DNA from: Paenibacillus oceani
GTDB lineage: Bacteria; Bacillota; Bacilli; Paenibacillales; NBRC-103111
Assembly (NCBI RefSeq): GCF_014705615.1
Contig: NZ_JACXJA010000030.1
Coordinates: forward strand, 1-64,000
Direction of reading: 5' to 3'
Length of the DNA: 64,000 bases
Shown: one piece after another, positions 16,860 through 25,871 of the stretch
How positions within the stretch are numbered: the first letter of the stretch is position 1
How the letters are laid out: the number at the start of each line of letters is the position of its first letter
Program-made: the position numbers and the translations under genes
Notes under the pieces: model-generated
What the model was told of the DNA's origin: nothing
Seen by the model: only the letters and a program-made list of their open reading frames with translations
Database searches by the model: none

Positions 16860-17756
16860 CTATTCTCCTTTCCGGATTTTTCTCCCGTCCGGCGTTCCTC
16901 CGCCGCGCTTCCATATCCAGTAAGCAGCCGCGCCGATCACTGCAGTGGCAATCAGGCTTCCTTCCGCTCCGAACGCCCCTCCCGACAGCGCGGCTGGTCC
17001 GGGCGATTCGAGCCTCAGCACCGACTCGACATCCGTCCCCGATACTTCGAAGCCGTATACGTTGCCCTGGACGAAGTTCCAGGTCCAGTGAAGTCCGATT
17101 GGAAGCCATAGGCCTCCCGTCACCTCCCGGCTGATCCCGAATAGCAAGCCGGCCGCGAAAATATTAATCAAGGGCAGCGGATTCGCCAGCGCTCCCGGAT
17201 TAAAGGCATGCAGAACGGAAAAAAACAGGGATGAGCAAATAATCGCGGCCGCCGGACCGAACCGGTGGCGAATGACGCCCTGCACATACCCGCGGCTGAA
17301 CAGCTCTTCATTAATCGCCACAAGCGCAAACAGCAGTAAGTAGCCGGCAAGTTCCGTCCATACCGCCGCACCGGTCGCGACTCCCGTAATCCTGACCGAT
17401 TGGACGGCCAACATGAGAACGAATACGATGCTGATCAGCACGATGCCGAGTACCGAGCCTCTCAGCAGCTCTTTCATCGCTCCGCGCTGTCTCCAGCCGA
17501 GCGACCAGCCTGCCTTCCTGTCGAATAGAACAAACATGAGCGGCACCGCCGCCATAAATCCCGCCGCCTGGGCGATCATTGAACCGTACGTAAACGACGG
17601 ATCGCTCAGCATCGCATCCAGCGTCCAATCGCCGCTTCCCGTCAGGCCGACTACGGCTACAACCGGAATCATCGCGACCAGCGTCAGCAGAAACGCGAAG
17701 ATGAACGCAAGCGCAATCTTGCCGATGACGATACCGGCATATTTGGTCATATGCAT
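16860..17756 (-). CDS. CPBP family intramembrane glutamic protease
   Basis: The 298-residue protein has about seven hydrophobic segments and the three CPBP (Abi/Rce1-like) motifs: EELFSRGYVQG, FSVLHAFNPG and HWTWN. Such proteases act on membrane substrates in signalling or bacteriocin self-immunity. GGAGGGAG lies nine bases before ATG 17756 and the upstream in-frame ATGs at 17798 and 17780 have poor spacing. Nothing next to it suggests a substrate. Confidence 0.85.
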   Translation of the reverse strand: MHMTKYAGIVIGKIALAFIFAFLLTLVAMIPVVAVVGLTGSGDWTLDAMLSDPSFTYGSMIAQAAGFMAAVPLMFVLFDRKAGWSLGWRQRGAMKELLRGSVLGIVLISIVFVLMLAVQSVRITGVATGAAVWTELAGYLLLFALVAINEELFSRGYVQGVIRHRFGPAAAIICSSLFFSVLHAFNPGALANPLPLINIFAAGLLFGISREVTGGLWLPIGLHWTWNFVQGNVYGFEVSGTDVESVLRLESPGPAALSGGAFGAEGSLIATAVIGAAAYWIWKRGGGTPDGRKIRKGE

Positions 17757-18057
17757 AAGTTTGAACTCCCTCCGATTCATTTTCCAGAGTTTTCCCATCC
17801 TTTATTGTACACATCCCGTCTTGCCCGCGCTATAAGGGGGTGTGAATGACGTACGGCTGGACCAACGACGGAAAAGTCATAGGAGCGAGGTGATCGCAGT
17901 CATAGATCGGTCATATGAACTGCTGGCGGGCGGCACTACCCGAACCGTTTCCTAATCGGTTACAATACAAGGGAACGTAAGACCGTGCAGGCACACACAA
18001 CGGATGACCCGCCGAGCGGCGCAGGGAATAGAGGACTGCAGTTAGGAGCTACCCGGG
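17757..18057. other. Divergent promoter region, CPBP gene and two-component operon
   Basis: This 300-nt stretch has no gene. A TACAAT -10 box in the string AATCGGTTACAATA (17954-17967) is the best candidate promoter for the kinase-regulator operon. Confidence 0.45.
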
Positions 18058-19254
18058 ATGATGGTGGAACGGAAACCGTGGCATTGGATCGAATGGATGC
18101 TTTTTATCGTATACACGTTATGGATTGCGCTTGGGATGGCTTATTTGTTTTTCAAGCCGGACATTTTCGGAGACATCCCCTTTTTCACGATGTTCGGGCT
18201 GCTGCTCGCCTCCTATTCGGTTCCGCTTGTTTTCTGGCGGCCCGGGTATACGAATAAACCGGGGTTTGCAGCCGCGGTATTTCTAACGAGCGGATTTATG
18301 CAGTTTTACCTGGTCGCCAAGGTGGGACAGGACACGAGCCTGATTCTGATCCCTACTTTGCTCGTCGGCTTTTTGTCGAACCGCAAATTGCTGCCGTTCA
18401 CGGGCGTGCTCTTCGTTATGTGTTTCCCGTTAATGATCGGGGTGCTGATTCACGATAATCACTTCATCTCCTTTCTGGAGCGGCTGATCGATTTCGCCAT
18501 GCTGTTCGGAATCGGCGTAGCGCTTCAACGGATGCTTACTTCCAATATGCAATTACAAAAGGTGCTCGACGAAAACGCCACGTTATACGAGCTGATCCGC
18601 GAACAAAATAAAGTGCTCGAGCAGTATGCGAGCCAGATCGAACATATTACGCTGCTCGAGGAACGCAACCGGCTGGCCGTCGAGCTTCACGATACGGTCG
18701 GGCATACGTACACCTCCGTCATCATGGGCATGGACGCCGTGTCGTATCTGATGGAGGCGGCGCCGGAGAAAGCCAAGGAGAAGCTCGACGTGCTGCGTGA
18801 CGTAACCCGCAGCGGGCTGGACGAGATCCGCCGGAGCATCCATCAGATATCGCCCAATGAAGACGACGAGACCGTCTCGCAGCGCCTGTCCCGGCTCGCC
18901 CGGGAGTTTGGCACCCACACGGGAACGCGTGTCGTCTTCCGGACCCAGGGAGTCGAAGCGAACGTTCCGAAGCAGACCCGGCTGACGCTTGTCCGTTGTC
19001 TGCAGGAATCGCTCACCAACGCCAAACGGCACGGCATGGCCCAGTCGATTCAGATCTCCCTGCTGTTCGAGCCTCACCAGCTGTTGCTTGAAGTGCAGGA
19101 TGACGGCAAGGGGAACGAAGGTCTGCACCGGGGATTCGGACTCCGCGGCATGGAGGAAAGATTGTCCGCCCTGCAGGGCACGCTGCAGATCGACTCGCGG
19201 GAAGGCGAGGGCACGACCGTTATATGCAAAGTTCCGCTGGCGGCGGGGCCTTGA
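18058..19254 (+). CDS. NarL-type sensor histidine kinase
   Basis: The 398-residue kinase has about five N-terminal membrane segments (residues 10-150) with almost no extracellular loop, then a coiled coil (TLYELIREQNKVLEQYASQ), the HisKA_3 motif ELHDTVGHT with phosphorylated H211, and a HATPase domain (QESLTNAKRHG, DDGKG, GFGLRGMEERL). The design resembles DesK/LiaS kinases that sense the membrane. AGGAG precedes ATG 18058. The response regulator follows after 68 nt. Confidence 0.92.
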   Translation: MMVERKPWHWIEWMLFIVYTLWIALGMAYLFFKPDIFGDIPFFTMFGLLLASYSVPLVFWRPGYTNKPGFAAAVFLTSGFMQFYLVAKVGQDTSLILIPTLLVGFLSNRKLLPFTGVLFVMCFPLMIGVLIHDNHFISFLERLIDFAMLFGIGVALQRMLTSNMQLQKVLDENATLYELIREQNKVLEQYASQIEHITLLEERNRLAVELHDTVGHTYTSVIMGMDAVSYLMEAAPEKAKEKLDVLRDVTRSGLDEIRRSIHQISPNEDDETVSQRLSRLAREFGTHTGTRVVFRTQGVEANVPKQTRLTLVRCLQESLTNAKRHGMAQSIQISLLFEPHQLLLEVQDDGKGNEGLHRGFGLRGMEERLSALQGTLQIDSREGEGTTVICKVPLAAGP

Positions 19255-19322
19255 CTGACGGCCGGGCGCGCGCCTGCCCATGATAGATAGCCCAATCCAA
19301 CCTAAAAGGAGAGCGATGATGG

Positions 19323-20003
19323 ATGAACGATAAAGAAATCAAGCTGATGCTTGTCGACGATCAGGACCTGATCCGGGAAAGCTTGCATATCGTGCTCGAT
19401 ATGGACCCGGATATCGAGGTCGTCGGCATGGCGGAGAACGGCCGGGCCGCTCTGGAGCGCATCGAGACCGTCCGCCCCAACGTCGTGCTCATGGACGTGC
19501 GCATGCCGGAGATGGACGGCGTCCGGGCGACCCGCGAGCTGAAAACCCGCTGGCCGGATATCCGCGTCATTATTTTGACGACGTTCCAGGAGATCGATTA
19601 TGTCGTAGAAGCGCTGGGAGCCGGGGCTGAAGGGTATCTGCTCAAAGCGATTCATCCGAAGGAGCTCGCGGAAGGCATCAAATGGGTGCACCGCGGAGGG
19701 ACGCTGATTCCCCAGGATATCGCCAAGATGCTCGTATCCCGGCTGCAGTCCAGCGGATCGGCCGATCCGTCGTGCGAAGCGGACGACCGCGGACGCGATA
19801 CGCCGGGAAGCTACGGGCTGAGCGACCGGGAGCTGCAGGTGCTGCAGTGCGTATCGGATGGGCTGTCGAACCGGGAGATCGCCGAGAAGCTGTATTTGTC
19901 GGAAGGAACGGTCAAAAACTACATCTCCAGCATTTATTCCAAGATGGACGTACGCGACCGTGTGCAAGCCGCACGCAAAGCTCACGATGAAGGCATCGTG
20001 TAA
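19323..20003 (+). CDS. NarL/FixJ response regulator
   Basis: The 226-residue protein has a receiver domain (VDDQDLIRES, phosphoacceptor D58 in LMDVRMPEMDG, conserved T and K in LTTFQ and LLKAI) and a C-terminal LuxR-type helix-turn-helix (LSDRELQVLQCVSDGLSNREIAEKL, TVKNYI). It is the partner of the kinase just upstream. Two nearer ATGs (19316, 19319) are out of frame and stop after a few codons, so 19323 is the start. Confidence 0.93.
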   Translation: MNDKEIKLMLVDDQDLIRESLHIVLDMDPDIEVVGMAENGRAALERIETVRPNVVLMDVRMPEMDGVRATRELKTRWPDIRVIILTTFQEIDYVVEALGAGAEGYLLKAIHPKELAEGIKWVHRGGTLIPQDIAKMLVSRLQSSGSADPSCEADDRGRDTPGSYGLSDRELQVLQCVSDGLSNREIAEKLYLSEGTVKNYISSIYSKMDVRDRVQAARKAHDEGIV

Positions 20004-20100
20004 TCTGTAGAGCAGCAGGTTCGTGCGTAGGCGGTACCAGCTGTGCACAACGTGCGCAGCGAAGCTTTTTCATGGTATGATGAGGTCCGGAGGGGACATC

Positions 20101-22452
20101 ATGAACATTTCTCAAAGCTATCGTTCGCGAAAATATTTGTTTACGATTTTGCTGTCCGTATCGGTGCTGCTTATCGTCGTCTTGATCGGCGCAACCGTAA
20201 CTTTGTATGCGAATACCGAGAAAACGGTACTCCGTATCCAGCAGAGCGCCAACGAGAAAATGTTGTCTCAGACCGTGTACAGTGTGGACTCGGCGAACGA
20301 GCTGGTGAAAAACGCAGCCATATCCGCCTATTTCGATCCGGATGTTAATAGTTTGATGAATGACGACATTACCCAAACGTACATGTTGTATCAGCATATT
20401 GGAGGACTGGAGCGGGTCGCCAAGTCGTTCCCGTTCCTGCACTCCGTCGCTGTCTACAATTCTGTAAACGGCTGTTACTACTCCTATGCGCCAAATGCGA
20501 TCCTGCCCTGCACAACGGAAGGCATTAACGGCACGATCGACCAATACCGAAAAGCCAATCCCGACATTCCCAAGCTGAAGCTCATTCCGGTATCCACCCG
20601 CCCGACTCCGGACGGCCAAAGCGAGATCGACTTTTTCTCCTATTTCTTATTCGGGTCCAAAGCTTCTCCGGACGGGACGTACAGCGCCGTCATCGTGAAT
20701 GTGAAGCCGGACTGGCTGTTCGCCCAGCTCGAAGCGATCAGCAAGCTGAACGGCAGCGGCAGCGGCCGGCTGCTGCTCATGAACGGCGACGGTTACATGT
20801 ACGATCCGGAAGCGAAGCGATGGACGACGGGCGACGGTCTCAGCCATGCCGTCCGGGAACGCATGAGCCAAACGGGGACAACGGCCAATCTGTTCGTCAG
20901 CGGCAGCGGCAGCAGCAAATCGATCGTCTCCTACATGGCCTCGAAAGCGAACGACTGGTCTGTCGTCAGCCTACAGCCTTACGATCAAGTATTCCGGGAT
21001 ATTTTACGAATGCGGTGGATCTCGTTTTCCTTGATCGGCTTATTCCTCTTGCTCTCCCTGGCCGGTTCGGTGCTGATTTCCTTCAAGCTGTACCGTCCGA
21101 TCGAGATGCTGCTGCGGACGATACGCGGCCAGCTCCGCGAGACGGCCCCGGGGCCTGAAGGCCGGAAGGACGAGTGGGCGTATATATCCGGCGCGTTCCA
21201 GACGGCGATCGGGAAAATGCAGGCATTAGTGTCGGAGCAGCACGCACAAGGACGAATCGTCCAGACGTATTTGTTCAAAAAGTGGATTACCGACAGCGGA
21301 AGCTTGTCTCCGCTTGATATTATCGAAATCGAGGAACAGCTGGACTTCCGGCTCGGGGAGCGCTCCAAGCTTCTGGCGGTGCAGCTTGTATTCGACAATT
21401 ACCGTGAATTCGCAGGGCATGTCGAGGAGCGCGACCGAAGCGCCTACAAGTTTGCCGTAAGCAACATCGCCGGCGAGATGCTGTCCTCCCTGCACCGCAC
21501 GGTTGTCATCGACATGAGCCACGACCATCTGGTCGCCCTGATCCGGCTGGACGATCCGGAGGCGAGCTGGACCGCTCCGCTGCTGGCCAAACTCGGCGAG
21601 ATCCAGGATACGGTGCAACGGTATTATCATATTTCCTTAACCGCGGCGGTAAGCTCCACCTGCGATCAATATCGCGACGTCAGCCGGTTGTACGGACAGA
21701 CGATCGAGCTGGCCAAGTACAAGCTCATTTTCGGCCGCCGGGCCGTCATCACCCCCGAATCAGTGGAGCCGAATCGGCTCGCCGGTCAATACGAGCCTTC
21801 CCCCGCACTCGAGAAGAAGCTGGCCGAGGCGCTCAAGTCGGGCAGCCGGGAGACGGCGTCCGCCTGTATCGACGAATGGTTCGGGACGATCCGCCGGCTG
21901 CATAGCGATCATATGATGTACGGACTATTCCATCTGTCCGCCGTCCTGAGCCGGACATTCGGGGAAATGAACGCAAGCCGGGTGCAGCAGCTCCCCTACG
22001 ATTCGCAGCAGGCTGTTCAGCGGCTTGTCGCTGCGGAATCACTAGACGAAGCGAAGCGATACGTGCTGGACGCGATCGGCGAAGCGTTGAAGAGCAGCAA
22101 AGCGACCGCTGCCGAGCTGACTCACCGGCTGATGATCGATACCGTCAAAGAAATGGTAGACACCCGTTATGCAGACCCGGCCTTCTGCCTTCAGCAGGTC
22201 GCCACCGCCGTAAGAATGTCGCCCGCTCATGCAAGCAAGCTGTTTAAGCTGCAGGTGGGATTGTCGATTCCGGAATACATTACCGAGGTGCGGCTTCATC
22301 ATGCGTTGCGTCTGCTCGTCCAGGAGGAATATAGCGTCAACACCGTTATGGAGAAAGTCGGCTTCGACAACCAAAGCTATTTCTTCCGTCTGTTCAAGAA
22401 AAAGTTCGGCACTACGCCGAAGGAATACCGGATGAAAAACGTACTGTACTAA
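20101..22452 (+). CDS. Membrane-anchored AraC-family regulator with extracellular sensor
   Basis: The 783-residue protein has a membrane segment near residues 12-36, a large extracellular domain of about 270 residues (dCache/Cache-like: FLHSVAVYN, YMYDP), a second membrane segment (ISFSLIGLFLLLSLAGSVLIS), a cytoplasmic linker and a C-terminal AraC helix-turn-helix pair (QQVATAVRMSPAHASKLFK, VGFDNQSYFFRLFKKKFG). It resembles Paenibacillus regulators that sense extracellular sugars. GGAGGGG precedes ATG 20101. The solute-binding protein gene follows after 136 nt and is the likely target. Confidence 0.9.
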   Translation: MNISQSYRSRKYLFTILLSVSVLLIVVLIGATVTLYANTEKTVLRIQQSANEKMLSQTVYSVDSANELVKNAAISAYFDPDVNSLMNDDITQTYMLYQHIGGLERVAKSFPFLHSVAVYNSVNGCYYSYAPNAILPCTTEGINGTIDQYRKANPDIPKLKLIPVSTRPTPDGQSEIDFFSYFLFGSKASPDGTYSAVIVNVKPDWLFAQLEAISKLNGSGSGRLLLMNGDGYMYDPEAKRWTTGDGLSHAVRERMSQTGTTANLFVSGSGSSKSIVSYMASKANDWSVVSLQPYDQVFRDILRMRWISFSLIGLFLLLSLAGSVLISFKLYRPIEMLLRTIRGQLRETAPGPEGRKDEWAYISGAFQTAIGKMQALVSEQHAQGRIVQTYLFKKWITDSGSLSPLDIIEIEEQLDFRLGERSKLLAVQLVFDNYREFAGHVEERDRSAYKFAVSNIAGEMLSSLHRTVVIDMSHDHLVALIRLDDPEASWTAPLLAKLGEIQDTVQRYYHISLTAAVSSTCDQYRDVSRLYGQTIELAKYKLIFGRRAVITPESVEPNRLAGQYEPSPALEKKLAEALKSGSRETASACIDEWFGTIRRLHSDHMMYGLFHLSAVLSRTFGEMNASRVQQLPYDSQQAVQRLVAAESLDEAKRYVLDAIGEALKSSKATAAELTHRLMIDTVKEMVDTRYADPAFCLQQVATAVRMSPAHASKLFKLQVGLSIPEYITEVRLHHALRLLVQEEYSVNTVMEKVGFDNQSYFFRLFKKKFGTTPKEYRMKNVLY

Positions 22453-22527
22453 CGGTTTTTTCCGATCGTGTACAGTAAATCGGCAAAAGTACAGTGCTTC
22501 CGGCCACCGTTTCGACGAAAGTACAGT
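22441..22527 (+). promoter_or_regulatory. Repeated TACAGT sites between regulator and lipoprotein gene
   Basis: TACAGT occurs at 22471-22476, 22490-22495 and 22522-22527, each preceded by GTG or AAAG, and GTACTGTAC lies at 22441. Three direct copies in 57 bp suggest binding sites for the AraC regulator encoded just upstream. Confidence 0.45.
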
Positions 22528-22588
22528 TTGCAAGCGTTTCCTCATATGGCATGCTGGGTTCGTACACAACTAACAAGGAGGGTCCAGC

Positions 22589-24202
22589 TTGAAACCGAAA
22601 TCCCGAACATGGAAGCCGCTCACTATTCCGCTTGCCGGAAGCTTGGCGCTGTCGCTCGCGCTCGCGGGCTGCGGCGGACAACCGGCGGACAATTCGAACG
22701 GCGCAGGCGGTACGCCCGCCGCCCAGCAGCCGGCAGGCAGCACGAAGGAGAAACTGACGCTGAACTGGTTCGTCACGAGCGAGCCGAATACGAATTTGCA
22801 GAAAGACGACTTCGTGCTGAAGACCATTCAGGAGAAGTTTAATGTCGAGCTGAAGCTGCAGCATATGTCGCCTGGTACCGATTACGACAGCAAGATCAAC
22901 GTCACCCTGGCCGGAGGCGATGCTCCGGACATGTTCTTCGCGACCGGCACCGCTTCGCAGAAGTTCGCCAAGGACGGCCTGCTCGCGGACTTGACTCCGT
23001 TCGTCAACCCCCAGACGATGCCGAACTACTTCAAGTACTGGTTCGAAGAGAAAAACCTGAAGGCATATGCGGTGGAAAACGGCTTCTTCCGGGCTCCTTA
23101 TCCGTACGCGACCCGGGCTTACCGTTCGTATTATGTGCGCAAGGACTGGCTTGACAAGCTGAATCTGAAAGTGCCGCAAACATACGACGAGATGATGAAC
23201 GTGATGCGCGCGTTTACATTTAACGATCCGGACGGCAACGGCAAGAAGGATACGTACGGCTTCTCGGCCGCAGGCAACGGAAGGCAGCTCTCCTACGATT
23301 TCCCGCAATGGATCAAAAACGGACTGATCGGCGGCTTTATGCTGGAAGGCGACCAGTTCGTCGATACGCAGTCGGATATCCGGCTGGCGAAAGTATTCGA
23401 CGAGGTCGTCGAGATGATGAAGGAAGGGATCGTCGACCCGGACTGGTTCCTGAACAAAGGGACGCAGCATATCGACAAGGCGGTTCAGGGCAAGGTCGGT
23501 ATTATTTTGTCCGACGAGAAGTTTGCGCTCGACAGTCTGGCGACCAGCTATTCCAATAAAACGAAATCGATTAATCCGAACGCCGACTGGGTTCCGTTCC
23601 ACCCGTTTAAAGATACGGGCATCTGGACCGAAAACGTGCCGGGCTCTCCGTTCCTGTTCCCAAGCTCAGTGGCGGCCAAAGCTCCGGAGAAAGTCAAGCG
23701 CAGCGTCGAGATCCTCGATTACTTGGCCAGTCCGGAAGGCTTCCTGCTGACCCACTACGGCCTGGAAGGCAAGCATTACACGAAAAACGGCGATACGATC
23801 ACGCTGAACAAAGCCGCCATCAAATCGGATATTATCGATAAGGGCGATTTCCTGAATATCTGGAATTTCTTCACACGCGTTAACGAGCCGGAGCGTGTCG
23901 GCTTGACCGTCGTCGACCCGGATATGACCGACCGGGACCGTCAAATTTTGCAGACGATCAAGTCTTACAAGTACATTCCATCGATCCAGATCAGCGCGGC
24001 GCCACCGGCCGGAGTTAATATCGGCGACTTCCGCACGAAGCTGTATGAATATCATGCCAAGCTGCTGTTCGAAGAAAAATCAGGCGCCAACTGGCCCAAA
24101 TACCGCGAAGAAATCATGACCAAATATCGCGGCAAGGAAACGTTCGACTTCTACGCCAAGCAAGTCAGCGAGGCGCTGGGCAAAACGTACGTGTTCAAAT
24201 AA
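22589..24202 (+). CDS. LipO-type extracellular solute-binding lipoprotein
   Basis: The 537-residue protein has a lipoprotein signal (LALSLALAGCGG, lipidated Cys near residue 28) followed by a Gly/Ala/Gln/Pro linker. The body matches large sugar-type binding proteins of Paenibacillus and Bacillus (LipO/YtcQ group): LTLNWFVTSEPN, FNVELKLQHMSPGTDYDSKINV, LAGGDAPDMF, RKDWLDKLNLKVPQTYDE and DPDGNGKKDTYGF. The substrate is unknown, probably an oligosaccharide. TTG 22589 follows AAGGAGG. No permease genes are adjacent, so it is an orphan component under the neighbouring AraC regulator. A terminator follows. Confidence 0.9.
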   Translation: MKPKSRTWKPLTIPLAGSLALSLALAGCGGQPADNSNGAGGTPAAQQPAGSTKEKLTLNWFVTSEPNTNLQKDDFVLKTIQEKFNVELKLQHMSPGTDYDSKINVTLAGGDAPDMFFATGTASQKFAKDGLLADLTPFVNPQTMPNYFKYWFEEKNLKAYAVENGFFRAPYPYATRAYRSYYVRKDWLDKLNLKVPQTYDEMMNVMRAFTFNDPDGNGKKDTYGFSAAGNGRQLSYDFPQWIKNGLIGGFMLEGDQFVDTQSDIRLAKVFDEVVEMMKEGIVDPDWFLNKGTQHIDKAVQGKVGIILSDEKFALDSLATSYSNKTKSINPNADWVPFHPFKDTGIWTENVPGSPFLFPSSVAAKAPEKVKRSVEILDYLASPEGFLLTHYGLEGKHYTKNGDTITLNKAAIKSDIIDKGDFLNIWNFFTRVNEPERVGLTVVDPDMTDRDRQILQTIKSYKYIPSIQISAAPPAGVNIGDFRTKLYEYHAKLLFEEKSGANWPKYREEIMTKYRGKETFDFYAKQVSEALGKTYVFK

Positions 24203-24264
24203 ATCAAAATCGGTTGCGTTTCAGCTGTTGCACGGCTATCCCATACCCCATGCTGCGGCGCTCT

Positions 24265-24299
24265 AACCTCCTTCCGGATCAACCGGCAGGAGGTTTTTG
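24265..24299 (+). terminator. Terminator after the LipO-type gene
   Basis: The stem AACCTCC-TT-CCGG / CCGG-CA-GGAGGTT is followed by TTTTT. Pairing also allows use on the minus strand. Confidence 0.8.
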
Positions 24300-24390
24300 C
24301 TGCTCTGCGTTTATTATTCGTATAGAATCCTTTACAATGGATAACAACGATAGAAGCCAATGAACTCAGGCATTCATTGGCTTCAAAAGA

Positions 24391-24672
24391 TTAACTCCCC
24401 TGCTCGATTGGAGAGATTGAGGGGCTTGGATTCGTCCGGCCAGCGGCAATCGCCTTTTCAAAACGCACAAACAACAGCTCTGTCCGAAGCTCATTGCTAA
24501 TATCGTTAATCGCCGTCATAATATCTTCCGCCGTGTTGACATCGCAGCTTTGACCGTGCTTATAGGTGTGATCCATACAAACTTGCAAGTAAGCGTCGGC
24601 TGTCCGAATTTGCTGCAACAGTCTTGTTTCTTTTTCGTTCAGCTTTTGGCATGCGCTTTGTACCGATTCCAT
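24391..24672 (-). CDS. Unknown 93-residue helical protein
   Basis: I do not recognise this protein. It is predicted to be helical, with a stretch NEKETRLLQQIRTADAYL, two cysteines (one each in LQVCMDHTY and GQSCDVNT) and a disordered C-terminus (GRTNPSPSISP). GGAGG is seven bases before ATG 24672, so the longer frame beginning at 24855 is rejected. It has a strong promoter overlapped by palindromes and is divergent from a small XRE regulator, which may control it. Base composition is lower in GC than the neighbours. Confidence 0.65.
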   Translation of the reverse strand: MESVQSACQKLNEKETRLLQQIRTADAYLQVCMDHTYKHGQSCDVNTAEDIMTAINDISNELRTELLFVRFEKAIAAGRTNPSPSISPIEQGS

Positions 24673-24719
24673 TTGCTTGCCTCCATGAATCTTGTATTGC
24701 CAGGTAATTCCGTGACGCC

Positions 24720-24764
24720 GTAACGTTACACTTTCATTATATGACGTTGTAGCGTTACAATCAA
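24720..24764 (-). promoter_or_regulatory. Promoter with palindromic operators for the 93-residue gene
   Basis: On the minus strand TTGATT (24764-24759), a 17-nt spacer and TATAAT (24741-24736) form a near-consensus sigma-A promoter. GTAGCGTTAC (24749-24758) fills the spacer and the perfect palindrome GTAACGTTAC (24720-24729) lies just after the -10 box. This is a classical repressor layout. Confidence 0.6.
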
Positions 24765-24772
24765 CTGTTTTT

Positions 24773-24801
24773 TTGAAGAATTTAATCTGAATGTCTATAT
24801 A
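24773..24801 (+). promoter_or_regulatory. Promoter of the XRE-GNAT operon
   Basis: TTGAAG (24773-24778) and TATATA (24796-24801) are separated by 17 nt, about 30 nt before the XRE start codon, and are divergent from the promoter at 24736-24764. Confidence 0.5.
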
Positions 24802-24831
24802 TCGTATTTGTGGCCTGAAAGGTGGAGTAAG

Positions 24832-25065
24832 ATGAAAATTAGACTGAGATTGCAAGAAATATTAGATGAGCGAAATATGTCACAGCGACAGTTGGCCGTT
24901 ATGACGAATATGAGGCCAGGAACGATCAACCATTTGTGCCGGGGGACCACGGACCGGATCTACCTTAGTACTCTGGAAGAAATCTGCAGAGCACTAGGCA
25001 TCCATATTCACCAGCTTATCGAACAAGTGGATGATGAAGTGGACTCTGAAAGGGATCTCCGATGA
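24832..25065 (+). CDS. Small XRE-family transcriptional regulator
   Basis: The 77-residue protein is almost entirely a helix-turn-helix domain of the Cro/C1 or YozG type: LQEILDERNMSQRQLAVMTN, GTINHLCRG, LSTLEEICRALGI. ATG 24832 is preceded by GGTGGAG. It overlaps the GNAT gene by ATGA, so they are coupled. It may repress the divergent 93-residue gene; that is inferred from position and from the palindromes between them. Confidence 0.88.
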   Translation: MKIRLRLQEILDERNMSQRQLAVMTNMRPGTINHLCRGTTDRIYLSTLEEICRALGIHIHQLIEQVDDEVDSERDLR

Positions 25066-25472
25066 ACATCACCTATAACCAATTCCTCATTAGCGACGAT
25101 AAAAGCTTGCTGCAGCTCGACGCGATCTGCGGCTTTCTAGGCCGAAGCTACTGGGCCGACCGCTGGAGCCGGGAAACCATTGCCAAATCGATCGAAAACT
25201 CGCTCTGCTACGGGATTTACGACGGCGGGAAGCAGATCGGATTTGCAAGGGTCGTCACCGATTATGCTACCATGTACTGGCTGTGCGACGTGTACGTCGA
25301 TGAAACCTACCGCGGAACCGGCATCGGCAAAAAATTGATCGAAAGCATCACATCTTCGGACGAACTGGGCGGGTTGTCGGGCATATTAGGTACGAAAGAC
25401 GCACACGGTTTGTACGAGCAGTACGGCTTTGTCCGCATCCCCGACCGATTTATGAGGAAATTCCCGGGCTGA
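25062..25472 (+). CDS. GNAT family N-acetyltransferase
   Basis: The 136-residue protein has the GNAT fold with the acetyl-CoA motif VDETYRGTGIGKKLIESI and the C-terminal GLYEQYGFVRIPDRFM typical of the small YjgM-like group. The substrate is unknown. The ATG overlaps the XRE stop (ATGA). Confidence 0.9.
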   Translation: MNITYNQFLISDDKSLLQLDAICGFLGRSYWADRWSRETIAKSIENSLCYGIYDGGKQIGFARVVTDYATMYWLCDVYVDETYRGTGIGKKLIESITSSDELGGLSGILGTKDAHGLYEQYGFVRIPDRFMRKFPG

Positions 25473-25550
25473 TCCGTATTTTACTTATACGGACTGGGGA
25501 GCCTCCTCTCCGATCCGGCAGCCGGAATTTACGAGAAAGGAATGGATCAG

Positions 25551-25748
25551 ATGGAACAGTGGGAGTACAAAACATGGAAGTACAAGACAGGCGGATTTCT
25601 CGGAGGTAAAATAGACGGGGAAGAGTTCGACGCCCAACTGAACCAGTTCGGCAAAGAAGGATGGGAGCTTGTTTCCTGCTTCGATACTAGTGTGTACCAA
25701 GGGCAATCGAGAGATATTGTCGTCGTATTTAAAAGAAGACGGCGGTAG
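25551..25748 (+). CDS. DUF4177 domain protein
   Basis: The 65-residue protein follows the DUF4177 pattern: WEYKTWKY at the start, LNQFGKEGWELVSCF in the middle and a basic end (VVFKRRRR). Function is unknown. AAAGGA nine bases before ATG 25551 favours this start over 25542, which would sit directly on the ribosome binding site. Confidence 0.8.
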   Translation: MEQWEYKTWKYKTGGFLGGKIDGEEFDAQLNQFGKEGWELVSCFDTSVYQGQSRDIVVVFKRRRR

Positions 25749-25782
25749 AAGTCTTACAGGTTAGTCAAGGCAACGTCCATAC

Positions 25783-25841
25783 AAAGGCCCCCTCTCCCGG
25801 CTGTTATGTTCGAGCCGTAGCTGTTGGGGGACCTTTTGTTT
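25783..25841. terminator. Bidirectional terminator
   Basis: The arms AAAGG-CCCCCT and GGGGG-ACCTTTT (25783-25793 with 25825-25837) enclose a partly paired loop and lie between converging genes. Confidence 0.55.
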
Positions 25842-25871
25842 TAGTTGGATATGGTTAAACGGCTGGATCAT

